Assembly (NCBI GenBank): GCA_963920525.1
Contig: OY986437.1
Span: forward strand, 196,311,511-196,375,510
Length of the DNA stretch: 64,000 nucleotides
Origin: Dichetophora obliterata
Lineage: Eukaryota; Arthropoda; Insecta; Diptera; Sciomyzidae
Reading direction: 5' to 3'
Part shown: one piece after another, positions 22,501-33,148 of the stretch
How positions within the stretch are numbered: the first letter of the stretch is position 1
Layout of the letters: every line of letters starts with the position of its first letter
Notes under the pieces: model-generated
Database searches by the model: none
Seen by the model: the letters and a program-made list of their open reading frames with translations, nothing else
Told to the model about the DNA's origin: nothing
Translations under genes and position numbers: made by a program

Positions 22501-22680
22501 CGCTACTCGTCGATAGCAGTGAACTGCTCATGCATGGGTTAATTTAACACTGGTCGGACGAGTGTCGGCTTTAGAGACTTGATATTGGAGTGTTGAGAAG
22601 AGCAAGTCATGTTCTCCAAGACTGACTATAATTTTTTGTCTAACGGGCTTAGGGTTGGGCTGCCAAATCGTCATTCAACC
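19580..22680. other. AT-rich interval, only weak repeat structure
   Basis: No coding signal. Between 20630 and 21540 words such as gaagtggaaa and acttcaa recur on both strands and suggest an old foldback (aaatacgaaaa at 20669, its complement near 21516), but the arms are too decayed to delimit. 22470-22640 is less AT-rich with no recognisable content. Confidence 0.4.
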
Positions 22681-22683
22681 TCT

Positions 22684-23922
22684 TAACCCTTCGTTGCATG
22701 GAATTGCACATATGCAATGTTGACTTCTAAGAGATGTAGCGTACACACCCTGTTAATATTCGTAACGGGATTTTAGAAAAAAATAAATTTAGACATTTTC
22801 TTATAAGTTGTTGTTTCGTTTTGTCTAATTGGTGATTTAGTTTGTCCGAAATATTGAGTCCTACAAGGTCTTTCTTATACGTAGACAAAATAATTGAATA
22901 TTTTTCATGATAATTCAATAAATATCATAAAAACTATATTGTTTTTAATAATTCTAAAAAAATAATATTTTTTAGAATTATGTACAAGCTTAATGCCAAT
23001 TAAGTTCATGAAGCAACAGGTTGCAACAACAATAAGTTCTTTGCAGAACAAACCACCAAGCAGACTAGACAGCTGTTTCGTTGATAGCTACATCAACTCA
23101 TCAGTAGTCTTCTGTGGCTTCTGCAGTACCATCCACTTTGATAAGCTTATACTAACACCTTCTGTTTAATTAAAACAGAATTATGTGCTGTATGTCGCCT
23201 TTCAAAGCAATGTTTTTCTACTACTTTGCAAAAGCAAAGGTTCAAAAAAGCGACTGCATTGATTCTGCAAAGACTTGTTTGTTGTGCTCTTTGTTTACTT
23301 CTTTATCACGAATCAATCTAGGCTCCAACAGTTCGCTGGTATAAACCATAGAAGGCGTGAAGAAGGTTTTTTGAAAAAAGTTGTTTTATGTGTAGAGACA
23401 TAATAACATACTTGTTTTCATAGGTCGGGCTCGCACCAGTGTTTACATGAAAAGTTAATGATGGCATATTTTAAATACAATATTGTTTTTAATAATTCTA
23501 AAAAAATAATATTTTTTAGAATTATGTACAAGCTTAATGCCAATTAAGTTCATGAAGCAACAGGTTGCAACAACAATAAGTTCTTTGCAGAACAAACCAC
23601 CAAGAACTTAATTGGCATTAAGCTTGTACATAATTCTAAAAAATATTATTTTTTTTAGAATTATTAAAAACAATATTGTAATTAAAATATGCCATCATTA
23701 ACTTTTCATGTATCATAAAAACTTTTAAATGTCAGTAATATTCAGGAATATAAGTTCATTTTCTTGAAGCATAATAATTTTTTTGTGCAAAATAACTTGA
23801 CTTACGTAAAATAGATGACTTAATGCAAATATGCAATGTCATACATTTGAGACATTTTGATATTATATTGCAGATACGAGGTTATATTGCAGATGTGCAG
23901 TTCCAAGCATTAAACTTTAATT
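22684..23922. mobile_element. Possible piggyBac-like remnant
   Basis: TTAACCCTTCGTTGCATGGA at 22684 starts like a piggyBac end. The following TGCATGGAATTGCACATATG has an inverted partner near 23888-23912 (TGCTTGGAACTGCACATCTG on the minus strand). An acidic frame just downstream (23950-24104) resembles a piggyBac transposase N-terminus. The interior is filled by a palindromic insertion at 22935-23711. The right TTAA is not secure. Confidence 0.35.
22935..23711. repeat. Complex direct and inverted duplication with a 106-bp-stem palindrome
   Basis: A block of about 118 bases (22939-23056) is repeated directly at 23486-23602. Immediately after the second copy its first half follows inverted (23603-23711), making a palindrome of about 106-base arms around a loop of about 55 bases. 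The whole is flanked by TATCATAAAAACT at 22922-22934 and 23712-23724, 13 bases that look like a target duplication. No coding region. Confidence 0.7.
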
Positions 23923-23949
23923 AAAGCTGAAGACTTTTAGTAAGCTTTT

Positions 23950-24104
23950 GAAGGGTGTTTACTGACGATGAAATTCGGAAAAGTTTTGATTCATGGGAAA
24001 AAAGCAAGGATGAATTAAGTGAAGATTATGATAATGACCATAAAGATGATAACGTAGACGTCAGTTTAAATTGTACAGAAAGTTCTCGAACATCCAGAAG
24101 TTGA
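23950..24104 (+). pseudogene. Acidic N-terminal fragment, piggyBac-like
   Basis: An open frame reads RVFTDDEIRKSFDSWEKSKD, then ELSEDYDNDHKDDNVDVSL, and ends at a stop near 24104. Short acidic Asp/Glu/Ser-rich starts of this kind precede the DDE domain in piggyBac transposases, and the upstream TTAA-CCC end agrees. No Met start or DDE domain was found, so the assignment is tentative. Confidence 0.3.
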
Positions 24105-24189
24105 AGAAAGCCTTTGAAATAACCTCACATTGAAAGAGAACTACGCAACCACTACATTTGCACGAATTTCTTTCAACGAAAGCTTATTT

Positions 24190-25898
24190 TCTCTATTAAA
24201 AATGTATTTTTAAGATCACAAAAATAATTTCCCACTTTTTGCAGTTTTCGATTTTTTTTAAAAAATTTAATAAGACATTTTTGACATGCATTTTTAAGTG
24301 AAAAATTATTTTTTCAAAATTTTTCTGTTGATAGCGCAAAAACAACTCATCTAAATGAAAAAATTTGTTGAGGAAATATGTAGGAAATTTTATTAGGCTT
24401 AAACTGATAGGCTTAATTATATATATTGGATAAGTGGTCTCCAAAATATGTTTAAATATATGGAACTATATTCGAAAAAACGTAAAAAAAATTTCAAAAT
24501 AAAAAAAACGTAGATATCCGTAAACAATTTTTTGACATTTTTTGTGCTTACAGACTCCAAATCTGTAAGTAAAATGCTGTAGGATGCCGCGTACAAAAAC
24601 AGTGGCGCATAGTGTCAATGATTTTTTTTTTCTTATATTCTTGTTTGTGTTTATTTTTTGTAAGCATTCCGACCTTATAAGATAATTTGAACACCAAAAA
24701 CTTTCCTCTGACTGCGGGCCTGGCACATCCTAGTTTTCCAATGTTATTTACTTGTTTCTATATTTAGATATTTTCAGTGTACTTTATTTCGCAACCACCG
24801 TTGCTCTTTTCATTTCTAAAGACTTCTCTCAGTTAATTTACCGCTCTTTGGTCTTACTCTCTCCGAAAACTATTGAGGAATCAGCAATTTACCAATACTA
24901 GCAACAGTTTGAGTAGCACTGCAGAGCGCGAAGCACCTTTTGAGTGTTCAATAGTGACAACCAACAACAACACCAGCTTTACAAATGCCAATACCGGTTA
25001 TTATTGTTTTTGCAATTACTGTAGTGTTCGTTATTGACTGATTCACTCACTCTCATGCTTTGTTGCCAATGCTTTGTTGCAACGCCTACCAATTAAAACC
25101 TACCTGTACGCCAACAACAAAGGAAGAGGCGTAGCTTGAGAAAAAGAACAAAATCAGCGAACGTCATCTGGTATTTCTTCATTTTTAACATACACTAAAA
25201 AAGCAAGCAGCTGATTGGCTGAGCGCATCAAGCGGACATCGTAGCTTGTTATCGACCTGCGCAATGGCTGCCATAACGTGATTCGGTGGCATGCGCTGAA
25301 AGCGGGTTGGTTTTGCTTTGACTGGTCTGATGCAGGATGCTGTTGGGATGCGATAACTGTTGGCTGCTTTTTTCTAAGGATATGAGGAACTGCTCCGTGG
25401 TGATTTTAATGATTTTGGAACTTTATTATTGGGGTTTTTTTTATGAGCGACTCTGAACTCGTAACAAACACAAAAACACGCACTCATATTGCACGTTGTT
25501 TCTTTCGATTAAATTCCTTTTTATCAAACTATCGTCTGTTGTTTTTTTTATATTCTTTTTTTTTATGCCGCAAATAGGATTATCCTCGACTTTTGTGGTG
25601 GTATTAAAGTTGTTCTTTAAAGAGTTTTTTGTAAATTTGATATCTTTTATTTGTTTTTTTTTATGCTTGCATGAGTTTTTGTTCTTTTTTTTTAAATTAA
25701 AGTAAGAATTATAATCATGAAATTGTGTACTTATGTGTAATGTTTTGTTGCTACCTTCAAACAGGTGCTTTTTTAACTATTATTAATGGAGTGAAAAGTA
25801 ATTTGTGAAGAAAATTGCAGTTTATAAATTTATCTGAACACTCAAATTTAAGTAAAAGGTCTTATTGCAAAGCTACATGGATTCTAAAATCGATATTG
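24190..25898. other. Interval without recognised genes
   Basis: 24190-24730 is AT-rich. 24730-25440 is less AT-rich with caacaacaacacc-type words, and could be unique non-transposon DNA. Frames in 25490-25710 are T-tract artefacts. No splice-supported exon could be seen. Confidence 0.35.
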
Positions 25899-26201
25899 AG
25901 CCTAAACAGAATCAAAAATCGTTGCGACCGACGATTGAAATAGCATAGATTCTAAGGGCATTAATCTGTATCACGAAGCAGCACACCAACGACAAGCAAG
26001 ACACGAGAAGCAATAGAATTTCGTATAGAAAAAAGTATTGCTTCTCGTGTCTTGCTTGTCGTTGGTGTGCTGCTTCGTGATACAGATTAATGCCCTAAGT
26101 CTGCGATTTATCGTTGCAGAAAACGAGCTGCGTATTTTGGATGTATTTTCCAACAACAACGAATCGTCGATCAAAACGATTTTTGATTCTGTTCAGGCTC
26201 A
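25899..26201. repeat. Long inverted repeat with a perfect 61-bp inner hairpin
   Basis: Bases 25955-26015 and 26036-26096 are exact reverse complements over 61 bp, separated by 20 bases. Outside them, 25899-25940 pairs imperfectly with 26160-26201 (gagcct-aacagaatcaaaaatcgtt...cgacgatt). The perfect inner stem in AT-rich, diverged DNA means it arose recently or is kept identical. It lies about 90 bases before a Tc1 element but is not part of its termini. Frames across the arms have no family features. Confidence 0.9.
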
Positions 26202-26292
26202 TTTGAAGCATAATCGCGAATTTTTTTCGCGAACGACATTTTGTTGTAGTGTTGTTATTTTTGCGAATACCTGTTAGAATCACTCTCTTATA

Positions 26293-27890
26293 TAGTCAGC
26301 GCAGTTTGCTTAGCCGCATTTAAGAAAGAAGCGAAAGAGTAATGTTTTTCACGATTACTCTCAACATTTACTGTTTTATCAAATTTGTTGTTAAATTTAA
26401 ATGTGATCTGTTCAAACAAAGCAACAAAATGAAAAATATAACGGTACCGAAAAATAAATTTATTAAGAATTTCACAATCATCGACGCGAAGTTAGCTTAG
26501 CCGCAGTCGTGTTTTAAGTGTTGTACTTGTAAGTTCGCTTTTCTGTTGGAATGTTTCAGTGAATATTTCTTAAATTTTAACTTTTTTTAATATTTTAGGC
26601 GATTCATCTCATTTTGAAAAGGCTTAATTTTAAAATGGCAAAGAATAGTTTTTTGAATGATGTGGAAAAAGGCAAAATTAAAGTTTTAAAAGAAAATGGT
26701 TTTTCTAATAGAGCGATTAGCCGTCAAATTAACAGATCGGAGAAAGTACTTAGAAATTTTTTGCGATTAGGTGAAAAATACGGTATTTCTTCCTCAAAAT
26801 GTAAAAGAAATACGAAGATAACTCGTCGTCAAAGAAATGTTATCAAAGAAGAAGCCACTAAAAACCGACTAAGTGCATATCAAATAGTGTCAAAACTTAC
26901 ACTTCCAATTGGAAAACGTAGAGTTCAACAAATTTTAAGCACGGATAAAAATATTAAATGGAAAAAAATGACAAAAAAAACCACAACTTAAATCTTGTCA
27001 TAAAGCAGCCAGGTTAGAATTTGCGAAAAGGCACATGAACTGGACTGAAAATTGGCGTAGTGTAATTTTTTTCGGATGAGAAAAAATTTAATCTCGATGG
27101 ACCCGATGGATTCAGTTGCTATTGGCATGATCTACGTGCAAATAATCCACCAAGAATGAGTCGAAACTTTGGAGGTGGATCCATTATGATATGGGGGGCT
27201 TTTTCATACAATGGAAAACTTAAGTTATGTTTTATTTTAACACGAATGAATTCAACAAAGTATGTTGAAATGTTAGACGACGTGCTTATTGCTTATTTTG
27301 AAGAAAATGCTGACGTTGACAGGATAATGCCAGTATTCACGTTTCACACGAGTCAAGGAATTTTTTTTCATCACGCTCAATACCATTACTTGATTGGCCA
27401 GCTAGAAATCCGGATATAAATCCGATTGAAAATGTTTGGGGAATAATTTCACGAGCTGTCTACGGAAATTGCCGCCAATACTCGACGGTATCTGAATTAA
27501 AAATAGCAATTTTGCAGGCGTGGCTAGATTTAGAAATTGACGTTCTCCGAAAATTAATTGACTCACTCCCCGATAGAATTTTTGCGGTAATAAATAAAAA
27601 TGGAGGTCCAACTAAATATTAACTGTACAAAAGATATGCTTTTTTATTTAAATGGTTGTTTTTTTAAGTATTTGACGTCGCGCGGCTAAGCAAAATTCGC
27701 TTGAATTTATCTAGCATTTTTTCTATTTGTACAATTTTCTTAAAATATGAATAAAAAATCTTTATAATTCTCAATAGTTTTGTATAAAACAAAAATAAAA
27801 ATGTATATTATTACACAGTTAAACCTATTGTTGTTTTTTTCATTCATATTGCTATAAGATCGTGTGCGGCTAAGCAAATTTCGAACACTG
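26293..27890 (+). mobile_element. Tc1-like element with doubled (IR/DR) termini
   Basis: The outer ends share TTTGCTTAGCCGCA (26305-26318, and inverted at 27862-27877). The same core gcttagccgc occurs again about 190 bases inward on each side (26497-26506 and, inverted, near 27676-27686). Four copies in this arrangement are the IR/DR layout of several Tc1 lineages. The right end CACTG is followed by TA, and the left end is preceded by TA; the outermost 12 bases on the left have diverged. It encodes the broken transposase at 26635-27622. Confidence 0.8.
26635..27622 (+). pseudogene. Tc1-like transposase (frameshifted)
   Basis: The ATG at 26635 fits MAKNSFLNDVEKGKIKVLKE. Two helix-turn-helix units follow (SNRAISRQINRSEKVLRNFL; RLSAYQIVSKL), the paired DNA-binding domain of Tc1 transposases. 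Frames then shift. The catalytic region shows [14 protein letters not shown] (first Asp), [13 protein letters not shown], a damaged second-Asp region (around 27330-27370), and [16 protein letters not shown] with the final Glu. It ends GGPTKY and a stop at 27620-27622, the usual Tc1 tail. Several one-base indels and a lost QDN motif make it inactive. Length is normal (about 330 codons). Confidence 0.85.
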
Positions 27891-28059
27891 TACTAAATAC
27901 AAACAGAACTGAGTAAGCAGTTGAGCAGTTTGGGGTATTTTTATCGCATACCCAAAAAAAATTAATAAAAATTAATACAACTACTTGTAAAATGACTAAA
28001 AGTGAACAATTACAATTTTGTCGCTTACAACGTTATTCGCGATTATGCTTCATTTATTG

Positions 28060-28960
28060 GCCATCCAACTAACTTTACTAGTTTATTTATGCAACGTTTC
28101 GAGTAGAAAATTACGTTTTGAGCACTCATAAATGAAGCTTTCTTTAATCATTCGCCGGACTAAAATGCCTCTCACTACCGAACCTTTTTTCTTGTTCGAA
28201 AATTAGTTAAAAAAGGTCTTTAAATTGTACTTTGCAGGGACCGAGAATAACTGTTATTTTGCAATTTTCAGATAAAAAAGGCATGATGAAAAAGTGGCCG
28301 GAGGACTTTTTTAAATATATCATTATTATCGTAATGGCAGCAGCTTCGCGAATATTAAATGCCTTTTAAATTTTTGGCTGTTACTATAAAAATTAAAATT
28401 AACTGTTATTTTTTTCCTTTTATTTTTTCGGGCAAAAATAACTGTTACTTTTGACTTTTATTTTTTTAGGTCAAAAATAACAGTTATTTTGTGCCTTTTA
28501 TTTTTTCGGTCAAAAATATCAGGCGATTAGTATTTTTTCAAAGGCCGAATAAAAAACTTTAAAAACTAAAAAGTTTTATAGCTCAAAATGTGCGCGCTAA
28601 TGAGACGATAAAAATTGCATAAAATTTTTTTGCCGGTTAAGTGACCTTTAAAAAATTCAAATTGCCTGATATTTTTGACCGAAAAAATAAAAGGCACAAA
28701 ATAACTGTTATTTTTGACCTAAAAAATAAAAGTCAAAAGTAACAGTTATTTTTGCCCGAAAAAAATAAAAGGCATTAAATAACTAGTATTTTTGTCGGAA
28801 AAAATAAAAGTTAAATGATAACTGTTAATATCTGACTTTTTTCATAAAAACCATAACCGGTACGGTCCCTGGTACTTTGTGCATAAAAGAGATAAAAAAA
28901 GAATCATCAAGCGTCTCTTTTTATCTCTTTTCTAAGCATGAGTTCATAAAAATAATAGTT
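28060..28960. repeat. Dispersed repeat shared with 37310-37690 and 58860-59095
   Basis: Words such as ttcgccggactaaaatgcctctca and gttcgaaaattagttaaaaa align with 37390-37690 and with 58860-59095. Here the unit is split by the MITE at 28235-28871; the copy near 37520-37560 is uninterrupted. No coding. Confidence 0.6.
28235..28871. mobile_element. hAT-type MITE with perfect 8-bp TSD (GTACTTTG)
   Basis: GTACTTTG lies at 28227-28234 and 28872-28879. The ends are CAGGGACCGAG and, inverted, CAGGGACCGTACC. Inner arms (28380-28525 and 28665-28830) are nearly complementary and built of aaataactgttatttttg-like blocks. 8-bp duplication and CAGGG ends fit hAT. There is no transposase. Confidence 0.85.
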
Positions 28961-30056
28961 GTTTAAGGAACATAGTTTTTGAAAGTGGTTTTTTAACCAA
29001 AATCTATAAGTATAAAAAGACTTCTAATTTTGGCTGCATATCCAAACTTATTTGAGAACAAAAAATGAGCATTGCTAAACACATTCTTAAATCAGTTTAT
29101 AAATCTCTTACTTTATGATCGACAAACAAAAATATACTATAGAATTTATATCAATCAAAAACGTTGGTAAAATTTCTCTAAACTTTCGCCTGTGGTTCAG
29201 TGATTATTTGTACACACATATATTTTTTGTGTTTTTTTTTAAAACCTTCTGCCCGATTTAAGACAAGATTTTAACTTGGAATGGCTGCCGTACAACGGGC
29301 GTTTTCAGGAGTTTTTGGCCGTACAGTAGTCTAACCAGGGTCAAATTCATATATGGCCATTTCCAAACTGGCGTTACGTTCGATTTGTACGAAGAAATAT
29401 TAAAAAAAGCATGAAAATGTGTAAGTTTTCATAAGGCTTTTTTATATTTGCGTACTAATTATAATAAATAGCACTATATTAGGTAAAAACAATAGACCCT
29501 AAGGATTTTAAGATATAAGCAAAAATATGTGCTGGTGTTACGTTACAAAAAACGGAAGTAATTTTTGACTTGAATTACAAAATTTCCAAAACTTTCTGAA
29601 ATGGGCAAGACCATAGGCGTCCACAGGGGGGTCCAGGGGGGGAACTTGCCCCCCCTAGACGGGAAAAATTTTATAAATATTTATTTTTAATGTGTATATG
29701 TTATATAGTCATAAAAAATTTTAAAAAATAAAAAGTTCTAAGCCTGAGTCCTAATATCTTAATATTTTGGTAAAAATCTTAGTTTTGTCACGTTTTGTTA
29801 CGATTTCGTTAACTACTTATACGCATTGGTCATACAGCAATTTTGTGTAGCGCTAAAACACGCTCCAATACGTTTGCATAAAGTGCCAAATAGACTACAC
29901 AGATTGTCTGCGCAAACAAGTGTTTGCGCACTCTATTCGACAGTGTGTTTGGCTGTTTTTAGGTTTGTGCTAATGTCTGCTATAAAATATTTTAAGTTTT
30001 GGTTGTGTTTGCGCAAACTTGCCATAATACCGAAAGTTTTATACAGTGAAGACGTA

Positions 30057-31275
30057 CAGTGGCTCACAGCTTATTTTATGCAGTGCATACTTTAAACTTT
30101 AGGGCTTTATAAAAACGAAACTAACAGGAATAGCAAAAAAACAGGACGAGAGCAAAAAAGTACCAAACAAAATTTTTAATGCAACCGACGAGCGTCATAT
30201 TGTACGGAAGATAAAGGCTAATCCGAGACTCTCAGCTCCGAAAATGGCTTTTGAAGATCAAACTGACCTGAGCAAACAGAGTAGTGCTAAAACTATTCGA
30301 CGTGTCTTGCGCAAAAAGAACTTTCATGGCCGAGTAACACGAAACAAGCCGTTTATTATCCCCAAAAACAGATTATGCAGACTCAACTACGACAAAGAAC
30401 ATATGTCCAAGGCTCCAGAATACTGGAATTCAAATATTTTTGCAGATAAATCGAATATCAATTTATTCGGTTCAGATGGTATGTGCTATATGTGGCGAAA
30501 ACCGAATACCGAAGTCAACAAAAAAAACTTAAAACAAACCGTGAAACATGGCGGTGGCAGCGTCATGGTTTGGGCCTGAATGTCAGCTGCTGGTACTGGG
30601 AAGTTGCCGTTTATTAAAACAGCAATAGACAAATCTAAGTACCTACAGATCCTGAACAACAATTTGTTGCAGAGTGCAAAGGTTCTGGGTATAAAATTGA
30701 ATTTCCGATTTTACCAGGATGACGATCGAAAGCACAAAGCGGGTATTGTGCAAACCAGGCTAATATACAACTGCCCACAATTGATGACGCCGCCAGCACA
30801 GTCGCCAGGCCTTAATGTTATTGAAAATGTGTGGTCTTTATTGGAAAATAAAATCCGAAAACATCAAATTTCAAACAAAAACCACCTGAAAGAGATATTG
30901 AAAACGAAGTGGGCGAATATTTTGCCAACTATCACTTAAAAACTGGTCGCATCAATGCCAAACTACCTCAGATCTGTTGTGGACAACAAGGGCTATCATA
31001 CCAAATAATAAAAATATCAAATATCATTAATTAATACGAAAAATTTATAAATGACAAGTGACTGCATAAAATAAGCTGTGATACAAAATTAAGCAGTATT
31101 TTCTGGTTTCTTAATTTTAAGCCAACTTAATATATACTTTTACAATAAATTAAGTTAATTTATTAAACTAAACATCTTGTTCTTTTAAATGCTACCATAT
31201 TATTTTTTCTATTCCTGTTAGTTTCGTTGTTATAAAGCCCTAAAATTGAAAGTATGCACCGCATAGAATAAGCTG
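30057..31275 (+). mobile_element. Tc1-like element, deleted at the left
   Basis: Inverted ends of about 75 bp (30057-30131 and 31206-31275) share CTCACAGCTTATT and, further in, aacgaaactaacaggaatag. TA precedes the left end. A second copy of the terminal core occurs inside on the right (31060-31080), about 190 bases from the right end, as in IR/DR Tc1 elements; the left internal copy is missing. The left end joins directly to mid-transposase, so the left inner repeat and DNA-binding domain were probably deleted. Confidence 0.8.
30145..31008 (+). pseudogene. Tc1-like transposase, N-terminus deleted, nonsense codon
   Basis: The coding sequence is readable from about 30175 (ERHIVRKIKANPRLSAPKMA). 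It has FADKSNINLFGSDG with the first Asp and GGGSVMVWA followed by TGA at 30577-30579, where the family has a Cys codon. It resumes with MSAAGTGKLPFI, FYQDDDRKHKA with the second Asp, and SPGLNVIENVW with the final Glu. A frameshift near 30936 precedes NKGYHTK and the stop at 31006-31008. The SPDLNPIEN motif has Gly for Asp. The N-terminal helix-turn-helix pair is lacking. Confidence 0.85.
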
Positions 31276-32654
31276 TGAATCACTTTTTGTGAAGGAAAAT
31301 ATATAAAAATGAAAGCAGAAAAGAAAAAATTAATACAAATTAAAAGTCTGCGAAAAAATGTGAAAAATAAAGTCTGTGAAGTGTATGGTCGTCGCTATGA
31401 CGAGAAAAAAAGTCTTGTTTGCGCAAATAGTCTGTGCAGTCTATATGGCCCTTAAGCAGCCCTGATCAGCGATTAACGATTAACAATAGATTTTTTTCTA
31501 TTTGTCGTCTGTTGTGCATCTATTGTTTTTATTAATATGTTGCATATGTGGAGTGCATTAACGTGCAGTGTTCACAAAATTTTCACCGAAAATCTCAAAC
31601 AATAAAATTACATAGGTAACATTTCACGTTCATTCTCATATATGTGCACACCTTTTCCCCCCCCTAGAAAAAGTTCTGCGGACGCCCTTGGGTAAGACTA
31701 TTGCATACAACTTTTCTTTAGAAGAATTAGAAACAACAAAAGTTTATTTTCTGAGTGATAAAATTTAAAAACCTTCTTACGTTACGTAAAATTCTATGAC
31801 AGTTCAATTTGGGTAGTTAATTTGTAAGGTAGTTAAGTAATTATGTTATTTAGTAATAAAAACCAAATTTAATTTATTGTCCTTTCCTTGCCTCAATCAT
31901 TTTTTCATTATCTTGAGCCTACTACTAAAACAAAAAAGTTTACGAAACACTTACTAAGCCCTTACGAAAAGAAAAAAACTTAATTTGTGAAGCATTGCAG
32001 ATGCATTGGCGTCGGAAGCGGGGGTAAAGGGGGCAGTTTCCCCCCCACTTTTTAGCCAGATAAACAATTTAAAAAGAAAACTTCAAAAGTTATTCAAAAT
32101 GTTAGTTTTTTTTACAACGATAATATTTTTGTATTAGATATTTTCCTCTTCTTTCTCTCTTCTTCATAAGCATGCTTGCGGATAACCATTTTCTTTCTCT
32201 GTGTTTGCAAAAAGAAAGAGCAAAATGTAGAGTTTCTACTGCAAACCCACCACTTCAGTTTAAAAGCACCCTTAAGTATGTAGCTTAATACTGTAATATT
32301 GTAATCGAAGCCTTCAACGGAAAAGTGCCTTCTGAACAAAATCTAAAAACAAAACTAGATCTTTATGCAGATGACTTTGATGTGAGCGACCTCCACGCGC
32401 AACTTAAATTGCTGAAGCAATTGCCTGGCCAAACACCTTCAAATTGTAGTGGCATTGTATCCCAATTTGCAAAAAATTCGGATACTGTAAAAAAAAACTA
32501 TTAAATGAAGTTGAAAGACGTATTGCTTTGCTTTTGACTGTGCCTGCATCAGCAGCCTCATCTGAGCGTTTTTTAGTGCACTAAGACGACTTAAAACGTA
32601 ACTTCGAGCAACTATGACACAGAAACGACTGACCCATCCCAGCATACCATTCTA

Positions 32655-32870
32655 GGAGCGCTCCGAAAAAGGGGTCAGAAAAGAGTCCAACTAAAGAGCA
32701 TTTTCGGAGCGCTCCGAAAAAGGAGTCAGAAAAGAATCCAACTAAAGAGCATTTTCGGAGCGCTCCGAAAAAGGAGTCAGAAAAGAGTCCAACTAAAGAG
32801 CATTTTCGGAGCGCTCCGAAAAAGGAGTCAGAAAAGAGTCCAACTAAAGAGCATTTTCGGAGCGAAAGAA
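32655..32870. repeat. Four-copy 51-bp array (left subterminal)
   Basis: Units start with ggagcg at 32655, 32706, 32757 and 32808, and a partial fifth starts at 32859. The 51-bp period is exact. Each holds ggagcgctccgaaaaagg and gtcagaaaagagtc. Because 51 is a multiple of three, the minus strand yields an artificial 17-residue repeat frame. Confidence 0.92.
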
Positions 32871-33148
32871 AAATTTGTTTGTTACTGTCCTGAGTCGGCA
32901 TGCAATATGACTCAGAAATTCCACTTAATTATGAAAAAAAAAACACAGCTGTACCACACGCAGTGTGTGTTGTTTTTGTGATATGACGAAATTCGTCGCA
33001 CAAAGCGAAGCAGACACCAAAAGCAAAAAACTTTATAATGTGTGCTTCATTACAAAGTGCGATTTTGTTGAGTAAGGTCAAAGAAAGATTGTGAAAAAAA
33101 AGTTATAAGAATTGTAAGAAAAAATAGAAATCATAATAAAGTGTAAAT

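Larger units (their letters stand above)
29882..31453. repeat. Inverted repeat enclosing the Tc1 element
   Basis: GTGCCAAATAGACTACACAG (29882-29901), continuing into attgtctgcgcaaac, recurs inverted at 31417-31453 with a few differences. The pair lies inside the hAT ends and outside the Tc1 ends, making it a middle layer. It could be a MITE that later received the Tc1. No secure duplication is visible. Confidence 0.5.
29612..31690. mobile_element. hAT element with GGCGTCC ends, host to nested insertions
   Basis: The left end CATAGGCGTCCACAG and inverted right end CAAGGGCGTCCGCAG match at 12 of 15 bases. Flanks are GGCAAGAC (29604-29611) and GGTAAGAC (31691-31698), an 8-bp duplication with one change. 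Both subterminal regions carry long G/C runs (ggggggtccaggggggg; ttcccccccc), as does the related element at 32004-35156. No hAT transposase remains; the centre is occupied by another inverted-repeat segment and a Tc1 element. Confidence 0.8.

Noticed and set aside
25496..25705. Phe-rich 69-codon frame
   Set aside because: Encoded by T tracts; no start context or family features.
26038..26277. Frame with a hydrophobic start resembling a signal peptide
   Set aside because: It starts with a non-ATG codon within the perfect palindrome; the hydrophobic run comes from the arm and has a mirror on the other strand.
32581..32901. Minus-strand frame with a repeated 17-residue unit
   Set aside because: It is the direct translation of the 51-bp array; 51 is divisible by three, so any open unit repeats. 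No other sign of coding.
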